Source of the DNA: Streptococcus vestibularis ATCC 49124
GTDB lineage: Bacteria > Bacillota > Bacilli > Lactobacillales > Streptococcaceae
Reading direction: 5' to 3'
Assembly: GCF_000188295.1 (NCBI RefSeq)
Contig: NZ_GL831112.1
Coordinates: 426,836-438,024 of the forward strand
DNA: 11,189 bases
Shown here: positions 9,190 through 11,189 of the stretch, in pieces
Position numbering within the stretch: position 1 is the first letter of the stretch
Layout: each line of letters begins with the position of its first letter
Notes under the pieces: model-generated
Databases searched by the model: none
Seen by the model: the letters and a program-made list of their open reading frames with translations, nothing else
What the model was told of the DNA's origin: nothing
Made by a program: the position numbers and the translations under genes

Positions 9190-10017
9190 TTATAAGTCAA
9201 TCTCTAAGACAATAGGTGTGTGGTCTTGGCGATCACCAGAGTTAATCATGTCTGATTTTGTGACCTTATCGGCAATACGATTTGAAGTCAACCAGTAGTC
9301 AATTCTCCAGCCTGTATTATTGATTTTAGATGTTTTGCTACGTTGAGCCCACCATGTATAAGCGCCTGTAACATCACCATTGAGGTGACGGTAGGTATCT
9401 GTGAATCCTTTGGCAAGGAGGTTAGTGAAGCCAGCACGTTCTTCATCTGTAAAACCAGGTGAACGACGATTACTTGACGGGTTAGCCAAGTCGATTTCCT
9501 TGTGGGCAACGTTATAGTCACCAGTCGCAAGAACGGGTTTCTGAGCGTCCAATTTGGCTAGGTAATCTGCATATTTTTCATCCCAGATTTGACGTTCAAG
9601 CAGACGTTTGAGACCGTCACCAGCATTTGGTGTGTAGACCTGTGTCACAAAGAAATTGGCAAATTCGAGAGTGATGATGCGTCCTTCACAGTCCATGGTT
9701 GAAGGCGCTCCGATTTCAGGATAAGTAATGATTGGCGTCAATTCTTTTTTATACAAGAACATGGTTCCAGCATAACCTTTACGGGCAGGTTCGACAGATG
9801 AACGCCAGGTATTGACATAGTCAGGGAAGTAGTCTTCTAAGATTTGCAAATGCTTTTTAGTTGGCCCTTTAGCAGATAATTTTGTCTCTTGAATAGCAAT
9901 GATATCTGCATTTTCAGCGACCAAAGTATCGATGACAGCGCGTGATAATTGAGCGCGTGCAGAATCACTGGTAAGAGCAGCATTTAGGGAATCAATATTC
10001 CAAGAAATTAATTTCAT
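9190..10017 (-). CDS. exoA: Exodeoxyribonuclease III family apurinic/apyrimidinic endonuclease
   Basis: Base-excision repair enzyme of the ExoIII/APE1 family, which cuts DNA at abasic sites and trims 3' ends; the pneumococcal homologue is ExoA. All key active-site residues are present in 275 residues: N7 in SWNID, E44 in IQETK, Y128 in VYTPN, D167 and N169 in GDYNV, D240 in RIDYW, and the D265-H266 pair in QDHTP. Length is normal for the family. The ATG at 10017 is preceded by AAGGAAAC (10025-10032), eight bases away. It is transcribed away from the small membrane gene at 10143 and followed by a weak hairpin, then the second QueT-family gene, which may be partly cotranscribed. Confidence 0.96.
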   Translation of the reverse strand: MKLISWNIDSLNAALTSDSARAQLSRAVIDTLVAENADIIAIQETKLSAKGPTKKHLQILEDYFPDYVNTWRSSVEPARKGYAGTMFLYKKELTPIITYPEIGAPSTMDCEGRIITLEFANFFVTQVYTPNAGDGLKRLLERQIWDEKYADYLAKLDAQKPVLATGDYNVAHKEIDLANPSSNRRSPGFTDEERAGFTNLLAKGFTDTYRHLNGDVTGAYTWWAQRSKTSKINNTGWRIDYWLTSNRIADKVTKSDMINSGDRQDHTPIVLEIDL

Positions 10018-10051
10018 GTGTACAGTTTCCTTCTTTGAATTGTTCCTATCT

Positions 10052-10060
10052 ATTGTAGCA
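10052..10060 (-). promoter_or_regulatory. Extended -10 promoter for exoA
   Basis: On the - strand TGCTACAAT combines a TGN element with TACAAT (10052-10057). No good -35 box is present 17 bases upstream. The leader would be about 30 bases, including the ribosome binding site. Confidence 0.6.
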
Positions 10061-10089
10061 GAAAATAAGATATCAGGCGAGTTATGGGA

Positions 10090-10118
10090 TTGATAAGAGA
10101 AGCTAGGGGGAGTATACT
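10090..10118 (+). promoter_or_regulatory. Sigma-A promoter for the small membrane protein
   Basis: TTGATA (10090-10095) and TATACT (10113-10118) are separated by exactly 17 bases, a near-consensus promoter. It is divergent from the exoA promoter about 30 bases away. Confidence 0.65.
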
Positions 10119-10142
10119 TAACCTAGATGGAGGTGACAATCA

Positions 10143-10475
10143 ATGAAAAAACAAACACGCATTTGTTATTTGTTTGTAGTTCTCTTTTTACTACAAGTCA
10201 TTCTTACAATCAAGATTTGGTGGTCACAGGGGCTAGTGCTTCCTCTTATCGTTTTTCCGGGAATGAGCTTTTTCTTCTTGCTATATTTAAGGTATCTCTT
10301 AGGCTACAACCTTAATCAATTTCCCTCAGAGCCCTTATTTGTCCTCCGTAGGTATGGTCTTGGAACCAGTTTAAATCCCAGAAATCCTCTAGGTTATAAG
10401 ATTAGTCTCCTAATGGTCATGGGTGTCTTGATTTTCCTCTTTTGTCTGAACCTGTTCTCTCTTATAAGTCATTAA
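10143..10475 (+). CDS. Small three-helix membrane protein, function unknown
   Basis: A 110-residue protein I do not recognise. It has a basic N-terminus (MKKQTR), two adjacent hydrophobic helices (about 8-27 and 30-53), a polar loop with LNQFPSEPLFVLRRYG, and a third helix (about 87-107). The start is well supported: GGAGGTGA at 10129-10136 lies six bases upstream and a near-consensus promoter lies before that. It is intact, in contrast with the decayed gene that follows 100 bases later. No function should be assigned; a transporter accessory, an immunity-type or a stress membrane peptide cannot be told apart from sequence alone. Confidence 0.75.
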   Translation: MKKQTRICYLFVVLFLLQVILTIKIWWSQGLVLPLIVFPGMSFFFLLYLRYLLGYNLNQFPSEPLFVLRRYGLGTSLNPRNPLGYKISLLMVMGVLIFLFCLNLFSLISH

Positions 10476-10513
10476 TCGTCTTACTAAGAGCAAGTTTCAT
10501 ATCTTTGTCATTA

Positions 10514-10542
10514 TTGTCATCATACTTATTCTGTAATAGGAT
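10514..10542 (+). promoter_or_regulatory. Possible promoter of the decayed gene at the right end
   Basis: TTGTCA (10514-10519) and TAGGAT (10537-10542) are 17 bases apart. The -35 box matches five of six consensus bases and the -10 box four of six. It lies about 35 bases before a purine-rich ribosome binding site and the ATG at 10576. Confidence 0.4.
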
Positions 10543-10575
10543 GAAAGGTAATAAGATAAAGAGAAGAGGAAAATT

Positions 10576-11188
10576 ATGCGAGAGCTGTCAGAAGCAGAAT
10601 GGATAAGTCGTTTTGAGTAAGTTCAGGGACGTAAGCCAAAATCTGATTAGCTACAACTGGCTTATCAGTCTGGCCTTATTGGAGTCTCGAAAAAATATAA
10701 TTATATCTATATACTTTTAGGATCCCTAGTAGTAATCGTAGTTGCAATTGGTTTGACTCTTGTCACTAGTTCAGTGAAGAACGATAAACAGACTCAGTCG
10801 TCTTCCACAGTGGCTAGCTCGATATTCTAATCAACGGAGAATACTATCACTTCATCTAGTGAAATAATAAGTCAAACGAATCTAGCAGTGTAAGTATTGA
10901 TACACCTGATCCTAACCATGCCAAGGAAGCCTCTTCGTTGAATGTCGGACAATAATATGTCTGTGGATGAAACCGATGCTGCAAATGGTAATAGCAGTTC
11001 TGAGTGTACCATTGTTTCGGTTTATGAGAGATGGGAAATGCTTCTGTTCACCGCTATTTCTTTACGATAAAAAAGACGGAACTCCCTTTGTTCCTTACTC
11101 AGTAACTACTAATGGTGGTGTGTATGATGTCAAAGAAACAGAAAACGCAGACCTTAAATCAGGATATGCAGACATTGTAAACAATTAA
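10576..11188 (+). pseudogene. Decayed single-pass membrane-anchored protein gene
   Basis: Heavily broken gene. It starts MRELSEAEWISRFE, then meets TAA (10618), and resumes VQGRKPKSD, then TAG (10648). The RFE-x-VQGRKP pattern resembles the N-terminus of a recurrent group of streptococcal membrane-anchored proteins (from memory, not checked). A membrane helix follows (YIYILLGSLVVIVVAIGLTL, ending near 10760), then a Ser/Thr/Gln-rich linker with a third in-frame TAA (10828). Near 10863 the frame shifts to give SSSVSIDTPDPNHAKEASSL; about 10950 it shifts again to MSVDETDAANGN, and at least twice more before the final readable stretch, DKKDGTPFVPYSVTTNGGVY and onward to NADLKSGYADIVNN and the TAA at 11186. 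The first three stops fit Gln codons changed by C to T. The last 73-codon open frame (from 10967) is only a fragment. The extracytoplasmic domain is not identified. Confidence 0.8.
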
Positions 11189-11189
11189 A

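Noticed and set aside
10459..10490. Terminator across the end of the small membrane gene at 10143
   Set aside because: CTCTTATAAG and CTTACTAAGAG can pair with a bulge, but the stem is AT-rich and no T tract follows.
10470..10590. Short hydrophobic reading frames on both strands between the small membrane gene and the decayed gene
   Set aside because: A + frame ending near 10537 and a - frame ending near 10466 both look membrane-like, but neither has a start codon with a ribosome binding site, and AT-rich DNA gives hydrophobic frames by chance.

Overview
The window reads as chromosomal DNA of a low-GC streptococcus. The best guess is the salivarius group, probably Streptococcus thermophilus. 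The grounds are a methionine aminopeptidase with the streptococcal insert, a LigA and an ExoA of streptococcal type, strong AGGAGG-type ribosome binding sites, and several decayed genes beside intact housekeeping genes. The species name is inference from gene content and decay, not from any marker gene.

Left part (1-5590) is intact housekeeping DNA on the + strand. The tail of an unknown gene is followed by map (methionine aminopeptidase) and a YihY/BrkB-family membrane protein, then a terminator-like hairpin. Next comes a QueT-family transporter gene with its own promoter and terminator. It is followed by ligA (NAD-dependent DNA ligase) and a DagK-type lipid kinase, probably one operon, which ends in a strong terminator. 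ligA appears to be leaderless: an extended -10 box puts the expected transcription start on the ATG.

Middle part (5621-8632) is a three-gene cassette with its own promoter and terminator: a small two-helix membrane protein, a WYL-domain regulator and a large polytopic membrane protein with a soluble C-terminal domain. All three are damaged. The first has a frameshift, the second an in-frame stop plus a frameshift, and the third a single in-frame stop. The regulator and the large membrane gene overlap by ATGA. I do not recognise the system; WYL regulators often control accessory functions, including phage defence, but no effector domain can be named here.

Right part (8638-10060) lies on the - strand: exoA (exonuclease III type) followed by a second, diverged QueT-family gene. 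It is separated from the cassette by a bidirectional terminator. Divergent from exoA is a small three-helix membrane protein gene with a good promoter. The window ends in a heavily decayed gene (10576-11188) with four in-frame stops and several frameshifts, once encoding a single-pass membrane-anchored protein.

No RNA genes, insertion sequences, CRISPR arrays or origins were seen. No stretch over 300 bases lacks a gene or gene remnant.
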